This document shows positions 26,194 through 34,858 of a stretch of DNA of 64,000 nt, one piece after another (within the stretch, counting starts at the first letter, position 1; every line of letters starts with the position of its first letter). Under the pieces are notes generated by a model. That model did not search any database and was not told the DNA's origin. It worked only from the letters and a program-made list of their open reading frames with translations. The DNA comes from Alcaligenaceae bacterium SAGV5 (GTDB lineage Bacteria > Pseudomonadota > Gammaproteobacteria > Burkholderiales > Burkholderiaceae_B). The position numbers and the translations under genes are program-made. The stretch covers positions 2,232,001 through 2,296,000 of the forward strand of contig SPDP01000001.1 in the NCBI GenBank assembly GCA_009360345.1, read 5' to 3'.

Positions 26194-27018
26194 ATGATGC
26201 GGGAGCGGCTGGCCATCAACCAGATCACCACGCCCGCCTGGTCGCTGGAAGAGGCCATTGCCGGCTACGCGCGCCACGGCGTGCGCGGCATCGGCGTCTG
26301 GCGCGACAAGCTGGCCGAGTGCGGCGTGGCCCGGGCCCGCCGGCTGTTGCGCGACGCGGATGCCTGGGTGCCGTCGCTGTGCAAGGCGGGGGATCTGGCC
26401 CTGCTGCGCGGACGCGGGCCGGGCGCGGCGCTGGCGGATTGCCGGCGGGCCATCGACGAGGCGGCCGAGATCGGCGCCGGCGCCGTCGTGTTCGTCTGCG
26501 GCGGCGGGGCGGCGGCGGGCCTGGAACGGGCCCGGGCGGAAGTGCGGGACCTGCTGCGCGAGGCCGCGCCGCTGGCGGCCCAGGCGGGCGTGACGCTGGG
26601 CATCGAGCCCTTCCACCCCATGCACGCGGCCGAGCGGGGCTGCGTGAACACGCTGGCGCAGGCCCTGCGTCTGTGCCAGGAAGCCGGCCCGGGTTGTGGC
26701 GTCGTGCTCGACGTATTCCACACGTGGTGGGATCCCGACCTGTACGACAGCCTCGCGCCGCATTGCCTGCCCCACATCGCCACCGTGCAGTTGTGCGACT
26801 GGCGCGTGCCCACCCGCCATCCGGTCAACGACCGCGCCATGATGGGCGACGGCGCCGCCGACCTGGCGGGGCTGCTGGCCTGCCTGGCGCGCAACGGCTA
26901 CGCCGGCCCGTATGAAGTCGAGATTTTCTCCACCGATTGGTGGGAGCGCGATCCGGACGAGGTGGTGCGCATCGCCGTCGATCGCTGCCGGACGCTGGAG
27001 GCGGCCATCACGGCCTGA
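26194..27018 (+). CDS. Xylose isomerase-like TIM-barrel protein
   Basis: A 274-aa TIM-barrel protein of the sugar phosphate isomerase/epimerase superfamily. Metal ligands are visible: Glu in GVTLGIEPFHPMH, Asp in GVVLDVFHTWWDPD, His/Asp in the ATVQLCDWRVP region and Glu in GPYEVEIFSTDWW. The order matches the 2-keto-myo-inositol dehydratase/hydroxypyruvate isomerase fold. An AGGGAGA ribosome site sits before ATG 26194. It is fourth in the Bug-CapA operon. Substrate unknown; a keto or hydroxy acid isomerisation is plausible. Confidence 0.88.
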   Translation: MMRERLAINQITTPAWSLEEAIAGYARHGVRGIGVWRDKLAECGVARARRLLRDADAWVPSLCKAGDLALLRGRGPGAALADCRRAIDEAAEIGAGAVVFVCGGGAAAGLERARAEVRDLLREAAPLAAQAGVTLGIEPFHPMHAAERGCVNTLAQALRLCQEAGPGCGVVLDVFHTWWDPDLYDSLAPHCLPHIATVQLCDWRVPTRHPVNDRAMMGDGAADLAGLLACLARNGYAGPYEVEIFSTDWWERDPDEVVRIAVDRCRTLEAAITA

Positions 27019-27053
27019 ATCCTTCTTTCAAACACATGAAACGGAAAGACACC

Positions 27054-27353
27054 ATGCAAGCCATATCGCTGATCGTCGAGTTCTCCATCAAGCCCGAGCA
27101 TCGCGAGGAATTCCTCGCGGTCATGCGGACGCATGCCGCCAACTCGCTCAAGGAAGCGGGCTGCCTGCAGTTCAAGATCGTCACGCCGTCGGCGCCGATG
27201 GATGACCGCGTCTTCCTGTTCGAGGAATGGAAGGACCAGGCGGCGCTGGACTGGCACCTCGCGCATTCCGCGCTCAACGACACGCGCAAGCGCTACGACT
27301 CATGGATCTTCAACCGCCACATCATCCACGGCCGCGTGGTCGCGTCCGCCTAG
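27054..27353 (+). CDS. Antibiotic biosynthesis monooxygenase (ABM/YgiN-like) protein
   Basis: A 99-aa ferredoxin-fold ABM protein. AISLIVEFSIKPEHREEFLA, the E-A-G-C-L-Q-F turn, and FLFEEWKDQAALDWHLAHSA (His in the active-site helix) match YgiN-type quinol monooxygenases. These act without cofactor on quinols or related aromatics. An ATG at 27036 is possible, but a GGAAAG ribosome site favours ATG 27054. Fifth gene of the Bug-CapA operon, 36 bp after the TIM-barrel gene. Confidence 0.9.
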   Translation: MQAISLIVEFSIKPEHREEFLAVMRTHAANSLKEAGCLQFKIVTPSAPMDDRVFLFEEWKDQAALDWHLAHSALNDTRKRYDSWIFNRHIIHGRVVASA

Positions 27354-27415
27354 GCGGGCCCGCGGGCATCGCCCAGGCGGCGGCAGCCGCCATTCCGACA
27401 ACGAGGAGACATTCC

Positions 27416-28387
27416 ATGCATGCCTTGCTCCGTTTCATCGTGTTCACGTCGGCCGCCATGCTTGCCGGTCCGGCGGCGGCCCAGAACGGCTATCCCTCCA
27501 AACCCGTGCGCATCGTCGTCGGCGCCGCGCCAGGCGGGCCCACCGACCTGGTCGCGCGGCTGCTGGGGGACAAGCTGTCGCAAAGCATGGGCGTGCCCTT
27601 CATCGTGGAGAACCGGGGAGGGGGCGGCGGCGTCATCGCCGCCGAGACCGTGGCGCGGGCGGATGCCGACGGCTATACGCTGTTGATGGGCACGGTCAGC
27701 ACGCACGGCATCAATCCGGCGCTCTATCGCAAGCTCGGCTACGACGCGCTGAAGGACTTCGCGCCGATTTCCCTGGCCGTCACCTATCCGCTGGTGCTGG
27801 CCATCAATCCGGCCACCGTTCCGGTGTCCGACATGACGGAGTTCCTGGCCTATGTCCGCCAGCATCCGGGCAAGGTGAACCGGGGTTCGGCCGGCAATGG
27901 CACTTCGATGCACATCGCCGGAGAGTTGTTCAACAGCCTGGCCGACACCCGCATGACGCACGTCCCATATCGCGGCAGCGCCCCCGCCGTGGCCGCCTTG
28001 CTGGCCGGCCAGGTCGGCGTCGATTTCGAGAGCATTCCCGTCGTCATGCCGCACGTGGAGTCGGGCAAGCTGCGGGCCCTGGCCGTGACCAGCGCCAAGC
28101 GCTTCGAATCGATGCCGGATATTCCCACCGTGGCCGAGACGCTGCCCGGCTACGAGTTCGTCGGCTGGCTGGGGTTGGTCGCGCCCGCGGGAACACCGCG
28201 GCCCATCCTCGATGCGCTGTCGCGCAAGATCGCCCTTGCCTTGCAGGACAAGGAGGTCAAGGCGAAGCTGCTGGCCCAGGTCATGCAGCCGGTGGGCGAC
28301 ACGCCCGAGGAATTCGGGCGCTTCATCCGCAGCGAGATCGCCAAGCTGGGGGCGGTGGTGAGGGCGTCGGGCGCGACGGTGGACTGA
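27416..28387 (+). CDS. Bug/TctC-family solute receptor
   Basis: A 323-aa receptor: signal peptide (residues 1-~22, ending AAAQ), then YPSKPVRIVVGAAPGGPTD and FIVENRGGGGGVIAAET. GKVNRGSAGNGTSMHI and APAGTPRPILDAL are typical. A GAGGAGA ribosome site precedes ATG 27416. Last gene of the operon that starts with another Bug receptor at 23052; the two differ throughout, so it is not a recent tandem duplicate. It converges on the NERD/UvrD-like gene with 22 bp between stops. Confidence 0.92.
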   Translation: MHALLRFIVFTSAAMLAGPAAAQNGYPSKPVRIVVGAAPGGPTDLVARLLGDKLSQSMGVPFIVENRGGGGGVIAAETVARADADGYTLLMGTVSTHGINPALYRKLGYDALKDFAPISLAVTYPLVLAINPATVPVSDMTEFLAYVRQHPGKVNRGSAGNGTSMHIAGELFNSLADTRMTHVPYRGSAPAVAALLAGQVGVDFESIPVVMPHVESGKLRALAVTSAKRFESMPDIPTVAETLPGYEFVGWLGLVAPAGTPRPILDALSRKIALALQDKEVKAKLLAQVMQPVGDTPEEFGRFIRSEIAKLGAVVRASGATVD

Positions 28388-28409
28388 TGCCGCCGCGGCC
28401 GTCCCGCGC

Positions 28410-30056
28410 CTAGGACGCGCTCTCCAGTATCGCGCCCAGGCCATGTTCCATCGCATGCCGCGATACGACCAGTTCCAGCCGCAGCATGGCGCGTGTGGCG
28501 CCCACGAAGATCTTGCGCGCCGTCCGCTCGTCCAGGTGGTCGAAGTCGACTTCGGTGAAGACGACGGCGGGCGCGGCCTGGCCCTTGAAACGGTAGACCG
28601 ATTCCATCAGGACCTCGCCTTCCGAGAATTCCGGCTTGCCGAACAGGTCGTAGCGGCCCGTGAAGGTGCGCATGGCATGCGGACCCAGTTGGGTCTGGCC
28701 CAGCACGGCCGAGCTTTCCCGTCCCCGGAAGCTGACCACCGCGATGTCGGCGCGCTTGAAGCCGGCGGCCAGGCATTGCGAGATGGCCTTCTTGGTGTGC
28801 GCCAGCAGTTCGGCCTCGTTGTCGTAGACCAGCACGCCCAGCCCGCCGGCGGCAATCGGGCCGCGCGGCTCGATGTGCTGGTCGTCGGGCAACAGGCGGT
28901 CCAGCAGCTTCACGATGCTGCGCGGGCTGCGGTAATTGCTTTGCGCGCGTAGCGTGACCCAGCCCGGCAGGTGCACGGCGGGCTTGCCGTACAGGTTCTG
29001 CATGGGGTCCTCCAGCCAGACCATGCGCGCGTGTTCGCGCGCATGGCGCAGGATCTGGTCGCGCCATTCGTCGGAGAAGTCCTGGCCTTCGTCGATGATG
29101 ATGGTGTCGAAGCGCAGGTGGTCGGGCACGGCTTCGCGCGCGGCGCGCGCCACCAGGGTGGTGAAGGCGTCGGGGCCGGAAAAGTCGACCGGCTGCCCGG
29201 CGGCGTGCAGCACCTTGTCGCACAAGGTGTGGAAGGTGCAGGCCAGGCCGCCTTCGGGCGCGATGCCGTTGAAATGATCGGCCAGCGGCCGGTTGAAGCA
29301 GACGTACAGCGGCCGGCGCCCGGCATCGATCGCCGCGCGGAATTCGGCATGGGCGAGCTGGGTCTTGCCCGACCCGGCCGTGCCGATCACCCGCAGCCGG
29401 AACGGTTCGAATTCCAGCCGCCGCGCCCAGTGCGCCAGGCCGCCCGAGATGCGGGTGACCAGCGCCCGTGCCTGCCCCACCAGGGCATTGGCGTCGGGTT
29501 CGAGCTGGATGACGTCGTCCAGGAAGCGCCGCACGGCCGGCGCGGCCTGGGTCGCGGGCGCTTGCGGCAGGGCGAGCTGGATGACCGCGCACAGGCGGTC
29601 GCGTTCGGCGGCATCGACGATGCGCTCGGACGACAGCCCGGCGGTTTCGGGGTGTCGCACCGAGTAATCCGGGCAGTACAGCAGGTATTCGACGCGGATG
29701 GCGTCCAGGTGCGGGCGCCTGGCCAGCCGGCCGCGCAGTACCGCCAGCTGGCGGGCGATCTGGATCGGCACGTTGGTGCTGTGGCTGGGGTATTTCTTGC
29801 AGAGCCCGTCGACGGTTTCCTCCAGGAATCCGCTGACCTGCTCGATCAGCAGCAGGTCGCCGGCGGCGTTGACGATGGCGAAATCGATGTCGCCATAGAC
29901 CGAGAAGCCGTGCTCCACATTGGTCCAGTGGACGGCGTGATAGACCGTGTAGGAATCGGGCAGGCCGCGTTCGAGCGTGGCCAGGGTTTCGATTTCCCGG
30001 CGGGCGGCGCCGGTGGCGTTGATTTCCCGCCAACCGTCGGGGACGATACGAGCCAT
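28410..30056 (-). CDS. NERD-like nuclease/UvrD-like helicase fusion
   Basis: A 548-aa protein. The N-terminal ~130 residues resemble a NERD/restriction-like nuclease domain: [21 protein letters not shown] contains the D-x-n-(E/Q)-V pattern. A superfamily I helicase core follows: Walker A in [18 protein letters not shown] (near residue 230), DEAD-like [18 protein letters not shown], Arg motif in [15 protein letters not shown], and a C-terminal [14 protein letters not shown] with FVGATRA. Helicase motifs are complete. Start ATG 30056 is preferred over the ATG at 30095, which adds a hydrophobic stretch. It is divergent from dapF. Function probably in DNA repair or defence; not specifically recognised. 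Confidence 0.8.
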   Translation of the reverse strand: MARIVPDGWREINATGAARREIETLATLERGLPDSYTVYHAVHWTNVEHGFSVYGDIDFAIVNAAGDLLLIEQVSGFLEETVDGLCKKYPSHSTNVPIQIARQLAVLRGRLARRPHLDAIRVEYLLYCPDYSVRHPETAGLSSERIVDAAERDRLCAVIQLALPQAPATQAAPAVRRFLDDVIQLEPDANALVGQARALVTRISGGLAHWARRLEFEPFRLRVIGTAGSGKTQLAHAEFRAAIDAGRRPLYVCFNRPLADHFNGIAPEGGLACTFHTLCDKVLHAAGQPVDFSGPDAFTTLVARAAREAVPDHLRFDTIIIDEGQDFSDEWRDQILRHAREHARMVWLEDPMQNLYGKPAVHLPGWVTLRAQSNYRSPRSIVKLLDRLLPDDQHIEPRGPIAAGGLGVLVYDNEAELLAHTKKAISQCLAAGFKRADIAVVSFRGRESSAVLGQTQLGPHAMRTFTGRYDLFGKPEFSEGEVLMESVYRFKGQAAPAVVFTEVDFDHLDERTARKIFVGATRAMLRLELVVSRHAMEHGLGAILESAS

Positions 30057-30133
30057 TGCAAGTTCCAGTAGACCGGCCAGTCGCCAGAATACCAAGCTCC
30101 GCTTCCCGCGGCGCGTCGCGCCTGGGCGGGGAC

Positions 30134-30139
30134 TATAAT
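30134..30139 (+). promoter_or_regulatory. -10 box of dapF, predicting a leaderless transcript
   Basis: A perfect TATAAT ends 6 bp before the dapF ATG (30146), so transcription would begin at or within the start codon. No ribosome-binding site is visible upstream. No good -35 was seen at 16-18 bp. The box may instead be chance sequence. Confidence 0.4.
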
Positions 30140-30145
30140 CCCGGC

Positions 30146-31021
30146 ATGACCTGGCACTTCACCAAAATGCATGGCGCAGGCAACGATTTCGTCGTCCTGG
30201 ACGGCGTGCGCCAAGATATCCGACTCACTCCCGAGCGGGCGCGCAAGCTCGCCCATCGGCAGTTCGGGATCGGGGCCGACCAGATCCTGCTGGTCGAGCG
30301 TCCCACCCGCTCCGATGCCGATTTCCGCTACCGCATCTTCAACGCCGATGGCGGCGAGGTCGAGCATTGCGGCAATGGCGCCCGCTGCTTCGTGCGCTTC
30401 GTCCACGAGCAGGGGCTGACCGATCGCAATCCCGTGCGCGCCGAGATCTGCACCGGCATCATCGTGCTGAACGAACAGGACGATGGCGAGGTCCGCGTCG
30501 ACATGGGCCGCACCAGCTTCGATCCGGCCGCCGTGCCGTTCGATCCGGCGGGCCTGACATCCCGGCGAGAAGGCTCGGACGACGTCTGGCCGCTGGACGT
30601 GTCGGCGCCGGGCGAATCCGGACGCATCGTCTGGGTGTCCGCCGTCGGTATCTCCAATCCGCACGCGGTGCAGGTGGTCGACGACGTCGACGCGGCGCCG
30701 GTGGCTTCCGTCGGCCCGCGGGTCGAGAGCCATCCGCGCTTTCCCCGGCGGGTCAATGCCGGGTTCATGCAGGTCGTCGATCGCCACAATATCCGGCTGC
30801 GCGTCTATGAGCGCGGCGCGGGGGAAACGCTGGCCTGCGGCACCGGCGCCTGCGCGGCGGTGGCGGCGGGCATCCGTCGCGGGTTGCTGGAATCGCCGGT
30901 GCGCGTACAGACGCGGGGCGGCGTGCTGACCATCGCCTGGGACGGCGAGCAATTGCTGATGACCGGCCCGGCCGTGACCGTGTTCGAAGGCACCGTCGAC
31001 GTCGATCGTCTGCTGGGGTAG
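30146..31021 (+). CDS. dapF: Diaminopimelate epimerase
   Basis: A 291-aa cofactor-independent epimerase converting LL- to meso-diaminopimelate for lysine and peptidoglycan. Both catalytic Cys blocks are present: [15 protein letters not shown] and [14 protein letters not shown]. The start [17 protein letters not shown] is the conserved N-terminus, so ATG 30146 is secure. Divergent from the NERD/UvrD-like gene; followed by DUF484 and xerC, an order known from many proteobacteria (dapF-DUF484-xerC). Confidence 0.97.
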   Translation: MTWHFTKMHGAGNDFVVLDGVRQDIRLTPERARKLAHRQFGIGADQILLVERPTRSDADFRYRIFNADGGEVEHCGNGARCFVRFVHEQGLTDRNPVRAEICTGIIVLNEQDDGEVRVDMGRTSFDPAAVPFDPAGLTSRREGSDDVWPLDVSAPGESGRIVWVSAVGISNPHAVQVVDDVDAAPVASVGPRVESHPRFPRRVNAGFMQVVDRHNIRLRVYERGAGETLACGTGACAAVAAGIRRGLLESPVRVQTRGGVLTIAWDGEQLLMTGPAVTVFEGTVDVDRLLG

Positions 31022-31074
31022 AAGGGGCTGGAGAAAGCCCACCCCTGCGCGCTTCGCGCGCCCCTATATCAACA

Positions 31075-31761
31075 ATGAATTCCGGAACATACATGGACGC
31101 CAACGAAGTCGCGCAGTATCTCAAGGACAACACGGATTTCTTCGAACGGCACGCGGAGCTGTTCTCCACCATGAGGGTGCCCCATCCCCACGAGGGCAAG
31201 GCGGTCTCGCTGGCCGAGCGCCAGGTGCTGGCGCTGCGCGAGCGCGTGCGCGGCATGGAACTGCGGGTGTCGGAACTGGTGCGCGCCGCGTCCGAGAACG
31301 AACATATTTCCGACCGGCTGCTGTTGTGGAGCCGCAGCCTGCTCAAGGAGCGCGATCCGCTGGCACTGCCCGCGGCGGTCGCCGGCGGCCTGGGCGAGAT
31401 ATTCAGCGTGCCCGACGTGGCGCTGCGCATCTGGGCCGAGACGGCCCCGGGCGACGCCGAAGCCGCCTGGCGCGGCGAAGTCTCGGCCGACGCCCGCACG
31501 TTCACCAACGGATTGATGTCGCCGTATTGCGGTCCCAACTCGGGTTTCGAAGCCTCCGGCTGGCTGGAACGCGAAGTGCGTTCGCTGGCCTTGATCCCAC
31601 TGCGCGTGGGCATCGCTCCCGAGGCTTTCGGGCTGCTGGTGCTGGCGTCGCCCGATGCCGAGCGCTTCACGCCCTCGATGGGCACGACCTTCCTGACGCG
31701 GATAGGGGAGTTGGCCAGCGCCTCGCTGTCGCGCCTGGTGACCGAGGCGCCGCGCGCCTGA
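31075..31761 (+). CDS. DUF484 family protein
   Basis: A 228-aa protein (222 aa if the ATG at 31093 is used). The opening MDANEVAQYLKDNTDFFERH is the DUF484 hallmark, then a coiled-coil region (AERQVLALRERVRGMELRVS) and a GAF-like C-terminal domain (IPLRVGIAPEAFGLLVLAS). Function is unknown; the family almost always lies between dapF and xerC, suggesting a link to cell-division or recombination control. The exact start is unresolved: neither ATG has a strong ribosome site, though similarity begins at the second. Confidence 0.9.
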   Translation: MNSGTYMDANEVAQYLKDNTDFFERHAELFSTMRVPHPHEGKAVSLAERQVLALRERVRGMELRVSELVRAASENEHISDRLLLWSRSLLKERDPLALPAAVAGGLGEIFSVPDVALRIWAETAPGDAEAAWRGEVSADARTFTNGLMSPYCGPNSGFEASGWLEREVRSLALIPLRVGIAPEAFGLLVLASPDAERFTPSMGTTFLTRIGELASASLSRLVTEAPRA

Positions 31762-31770
31762 TGCGCCGCC

Positions 31771-32787
31771 GTGGCCGACGATCCCCATCCCGGTGAGGCC
31801 ACGGGGCCGGCGCTTGCCCGGCCCATGCTGGAATGGCTCGAACACCTGGCTTCGGGCCGCCGCTATTCCCCTCATACCCTGGCCGCCTACCGGCGGGATC
31901 TCGCCCATCTGGTCGAACTGGCCGATGACGTGCCGCTGGAACGCCTGTCGCAGGGCCACGTGCGCCGCTATCTGGGGCAGTTGCACGCGCAGGGCATGGG
32001 CCCCCGCAGCCTCGCCCGGCTGCTGGCCAGCTGGCGCGGTTTCTACCAGTGGTGGGCGCCGCGCGTGGGGATGCCCGGCAATCCGGCCGCGGGCGTGCGC
32101 GGCCCCAAGGCGCCGCGCGGCCTGCCCAAGGCCTTGTCGGTCGACCAGACGCAGGCCTTGCTCGATCACAAGCCGGCTGTCGCCGCCGAGGCCACCGGCC
32201 AGAACGCCGAGCAGCGGCGCGCCGTCGAATTGCGCGACACCGCCATGTTCGAACTGTTCTATTCCAGCGGCCTGCGCCTGTCGGAACTGGTCGGCCTGGA
32301 TACGGCCTACGCGCGCGAACCCGGCTATGAATCGTCCAGCTGGCTGGACCTGGCCGAGGCCGAGGTCAGTGTGCTGGGCAAGGGCAGCAAGCGCCGCATC
32401 GTGCCGGTCGGCCGCCAGGCCAGCAAGGCCCTGCGCGCCTGGCTGGGCGCTCGCCCCGTATTGGCCGCGAACGGCGACGCCCACGCGCTTTTCGTGGGAC
32501 TGAGGGGCCGCCGCATCTCGGCCCGGGTGGTCCAGGCCCAACTGGCCAGGCGGGGCCAGGCCGCGGGCGTGCCCACCCACGTGCATCCGCACGTGCTGCG
32601 GCACAGTTTCGCCAGCCACGTGCTGCAGTCGGCCGAGGACCTGCGCGCGGTGCAGGAGATGCTGGGCCATGCCAGCATCTCGACGACCCAGATCTACACG
32701 AGACTGGATTTCCAGCACCTGGCCAAGGTGTACGACAAGGCGCATCCCCGGGCGGTCCGCAAGGACCCCGGGAAGAAGGATGAGTAG
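31771..32787 (+). CDS. xerC: Tyrosine recombinase XerC
   Basis: A 338-aa tyrosine recombinase for resolving chromosome dimers at dif with XerD. Catalytic residues are in place: Arg in SGLRLSELVGLD, Lys in LGKGSKRRIVPVG, His-x-x-Arg in VHPHVLRHSFASHVLQ, His in EMLGHASISTTQIYTR and the nucleophile Tyr. The N-terminal SAM-like domain is complete. The start is a GTG at 31771, 9 bp after the DUF484 stop. Longer than E. coli XerC, owing to an N-terminal extension and an insert around residues 130-150. Confidence 0.94.
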   Translation: MADDPHPGEATGPALARPMLEWLEHLASGRRYSPHTLAAYRRDLAHLVELADDVPLERLSQGHVRRYLGQLHAQGMGPRSLARLLASWRGFYQWWAPRVGMPGNPAAGVRGPKAPRGLPKALSVDQTQALLDHKPAVAAEATGQNAEQRRAVELRDTAMFELFYSSGLRLSELVGLDTAYAREPGYESSSWLDLAEAEVSVLGKGSKRRIVPVGRQASKALRAWLGARPVLAANGDAHALFVGLRGRRISARVVQAQLARRGQAAGVPTHVHPHVLRHSFASHVLQSAEDLRAVQEMLGHASISTTQIYTRLDFQHLAKVYDKAHPRAVRKDPGKKDE

Positions 32788-32798
32788 GGCCGGCTGTT

Positions 32799-33752
32799 TC
32801 AGATAGTCAGATAGCTTTCGCCCAGTTGCGCCGACACGCTTTGCACGCAGTCCATGAACAGTTTGTCCCTGGCGTGCAGGGGGCGGTCGCGCAGGTGCAG
32901 CAGCGAAATGCGGCCGAACACCGGAGGCAGCGTCACCGGGACGATGGACAACTGCCCCGAGGACGCGAATAGCGAAGCGGTGGGCAGGGCGGCCACCGCC
33001 ATGGCGTGGCTGTTCTGCATGATGACCATGTTGGCCAGCACCGAGGCGCACTCGACGCCGAAACGAGGAGGATTGCCGCCAGCCTCCATGAAGATCAGCT
33101 CCAGGCCACGCCGGGTGATGCCGTCGCCGGGCGGCAGTATCCACGGCCATTGTGCGAGCTGCGCGAGGGTGATGCGGCGCCGCTTCAGGATGGGGTGGCC
33201 GTTGGCGCAGACGGCGACCATGCGGACGTTGAAGAGTCCGATGTTCTCCACGTTGTCCAGGTACTCGGCGGAATGGAAGCGCCCGAGCAGGAAATCGAGC
33301 CGGTTGGCGCGCAGGCCCGCCATCAAATCCTCGAAGGCGCCATCGTGTACCCGGACGGTTAGGCCGGGCAGCAGCGACTTGATCCGCAGGATGATGTGCG
33401 GCAGCAGCAGGGCGGTGGCGGAGGTGTTCGCCCCGATGTTGAGGACGCCGGCGACGCCCGTATCGACCGCGTCCAGGTCCTCGCGCATCCGGCCCAGCGA
33501 GCCCAGTACCTCCCGGGCGCGCTCGACGATGCCCAGGCAGTGCATGGTCGGGGCCAGGCCCTTGGGCAGGCGCTCGAACAGACTTACGCCCAGCATCCTT
33601 TCCAGCTCGCCGAGGGCCTTGGACAGCGCGGGCTGCGTGGTGTGCAGCAGCCTGGCGGCCTGGCTCAGGTTGCGCGCCGACGCGAGCGTCACCAGTATCT
33701 GGAGGTGCCTGAGCTTGAGGCGGTCGCGAAGATACCAGTCCTCTCTGAGCAT
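32799..33752 (-). CDS. LysR-type transcriptional regulator
   Basis: A 317-aa LTTR with the HTH in residues ~10-70 (LKLRHLQILVTLASARNLSQ, AARLLHTTQPALSKALGELE) and a periplasmic-binding-like effector domain. The 'LKLRHLQILVTLA' N-terminus is typical of the CbbR/GbpR-type regulators. ATG 33752 is the first Met before the HTH. Divergent from a Bug-sulfatase operon (33891-36376), its probable target; gap 138 bp. Confidence 0.9.
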   Translation of the reverse strand: MLREDWYLRDRLKLRHLQILVTLASARNLSQAARLLHTTQPALSKALGELERMLGVSLFERLPKGLAPTMHCLGIVERAREVLGSLGRMREDLDAVDTGVAGVLNIGANTSATALLLPHIILRIKSLLPGLTVRVHDGAFEDLMAGLRANRLDFLLGRFHSAEYLDNVENIGLFNVRMVAVCANGHPILKRRRITLAQLAQWPWILPPGDGITRRGLELIFMEAGGNPPRFGVECASVLANMVIMQNSHAMAVAALPTASLFASSGQLSIVPVTLPPVFGRISLLHLRDRPLHARDKLFMDCVQSVSAQLGESYLTI

Positions 33753-33890
33753 GAGTGCTTCTCCGGGGGAGCGCCAAGGCGCCATATCCGGATGAGTATG
33801 GCCCGAGGCGAAATCGCGATTGGCCTGCCGCCCGGGAAGCGACGATCATTCCTGGCAAAGAACTTCGATCGAATCCCGGGAGACACGGCG

Positions 33891-34844
33891 ATGAATGCAT
33901 CCATGGTATCCAAGTTGGCTGGCGCCTGGTTCCTTTGCCTGGCATGTTCCGCGCCACAGGCGTCGACCTATCCTTCGCGTTCGATCACGATCGTCGTGTC
34001 CTCGGCGCCGGGAGGCGCGCTGGATTCGGTCTCGCGCATCGTCGGCAATCAGCTCGCCAAGGGGCTGGGCACCTCGGTCGTGATCGAGAACCGGCCAGGG
34101 GCGAACGCCAGCATAGGCGCGAGCGCGGTGGCGCGCGCCAGGCCTGACGGCTATACCTTGCTGGCGACCAGCGAGAACGCCTTGACGATCGTGCCCGCGC
34201 TGATGCCGGACCTGCCCTACGATGTCCGGCGGGATTTCACGCCCATCTCCCTGCTCGCGACCCTGCCCATGGTGGTGGTGGCGAGTCCGGCGTCCGGGCT
34301 GCGGTCGCTGGACGGCCTGCTCGACGCCGCCCGCCGCAGCCCGGGCAAGCTGCGCTTCGGTTCGGCCGGCGACGCCTCTGTCCACTATGTCGGCATGGCC
34401 CTGCTGCAGAAGGCCGCGGGCATCGGCATGATGCACGTCCCCTATCGGGCCGGGCCACAGGCCATGAACGACATCATGGCCGGCAACATCGACACCATGC
34501 TGCTCGCCCCGGGGCCGGCCGAGCAGCAACGCAAGGCTGGCCGCATGCAGGCCTTGGGGGTGACCTCGGCCAGGCGGCTGGACTTCATGCCCGACGTGCC
34601 GGCCGTGGCCGAGACGCTGCCCGGCTACACGTTCGAGGCCTGGTTCGGCCTGCTGGCGCCGGCGGGCCTGCCGGCGGACGTGCAGGCCAGGCTTCATGCC
34701 GAGGTCGCGCGGGTGCTGGCGATGCCCGAGGTGTCGCGGCAACTGGCGGACGCGGGCATCGTCGCGACCTCGTGTTCGCCGGCCGAGTTCGCCCGCCGCA
34801 TCGCGGCCGAACGGGACCAGGTCCTGGACACCCTGAAGAAATGA
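33891..34844 (+). CDS. Bug/TctC-family solute receptor
   Basis: A 317-aa receptor with a signal peptide (residues 1-~24) followed by YPSRSITIVVSSAPGGALD and VVIENRPGANASIGASA. GKLRFGSAGDASVHYV and APAGLPADVQARL are typical. A CGGGAGA ribosome site precedes ATG 33891. Its stop overlaps an in-frame ATG of the sulfatase gene, so they are coupled. Likely binds a sulfated or sulfonated organic acid, given the downstream sulfatase; this is inference. Confidence 0.92.
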   Translation: MNASMVSKLAGAWFLCLACSAPQASTYPSRSITIVVSSAPGGALDSVSRIVGNQLAKGLGTSVVIENRPGANASIGASAVARARPDGYTLLATSENALTIVPALMPDLPYDVRRDFTPISLLATLPMVVVASPASGLRSLDGLLDAARRSPGKLRFGSAGDASVHYVGMALLQKAAGIGMMHVPYRAGPQAMNDIMAGNIDTMLLAPGPAEQQRKAGRMQALGVTSARRLDFMPDVPAVAETLPGYTFEAWFGLLAPAGLPADVQARLHAEVARVLAMPEVSRQLADAGIVATSCSPAEFARRIAAERDQVLDTLKK

Positions 34845-34858
34845 GTGGAAGCGAGCGC

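Noticed and set aside
31045..31068. Further copy of the dispersed palindromic repeat after dapF
   Set aside because: Only GCGCGCTTCGCGCGCCCC is similar; too short to count as a copy, although a decayed end is possible.
31069..33957. A 962-residue minus-strand frame over DUF484, xerC and LysR
   Set aside because: Antisense to three confidently identified genes and without motifs.
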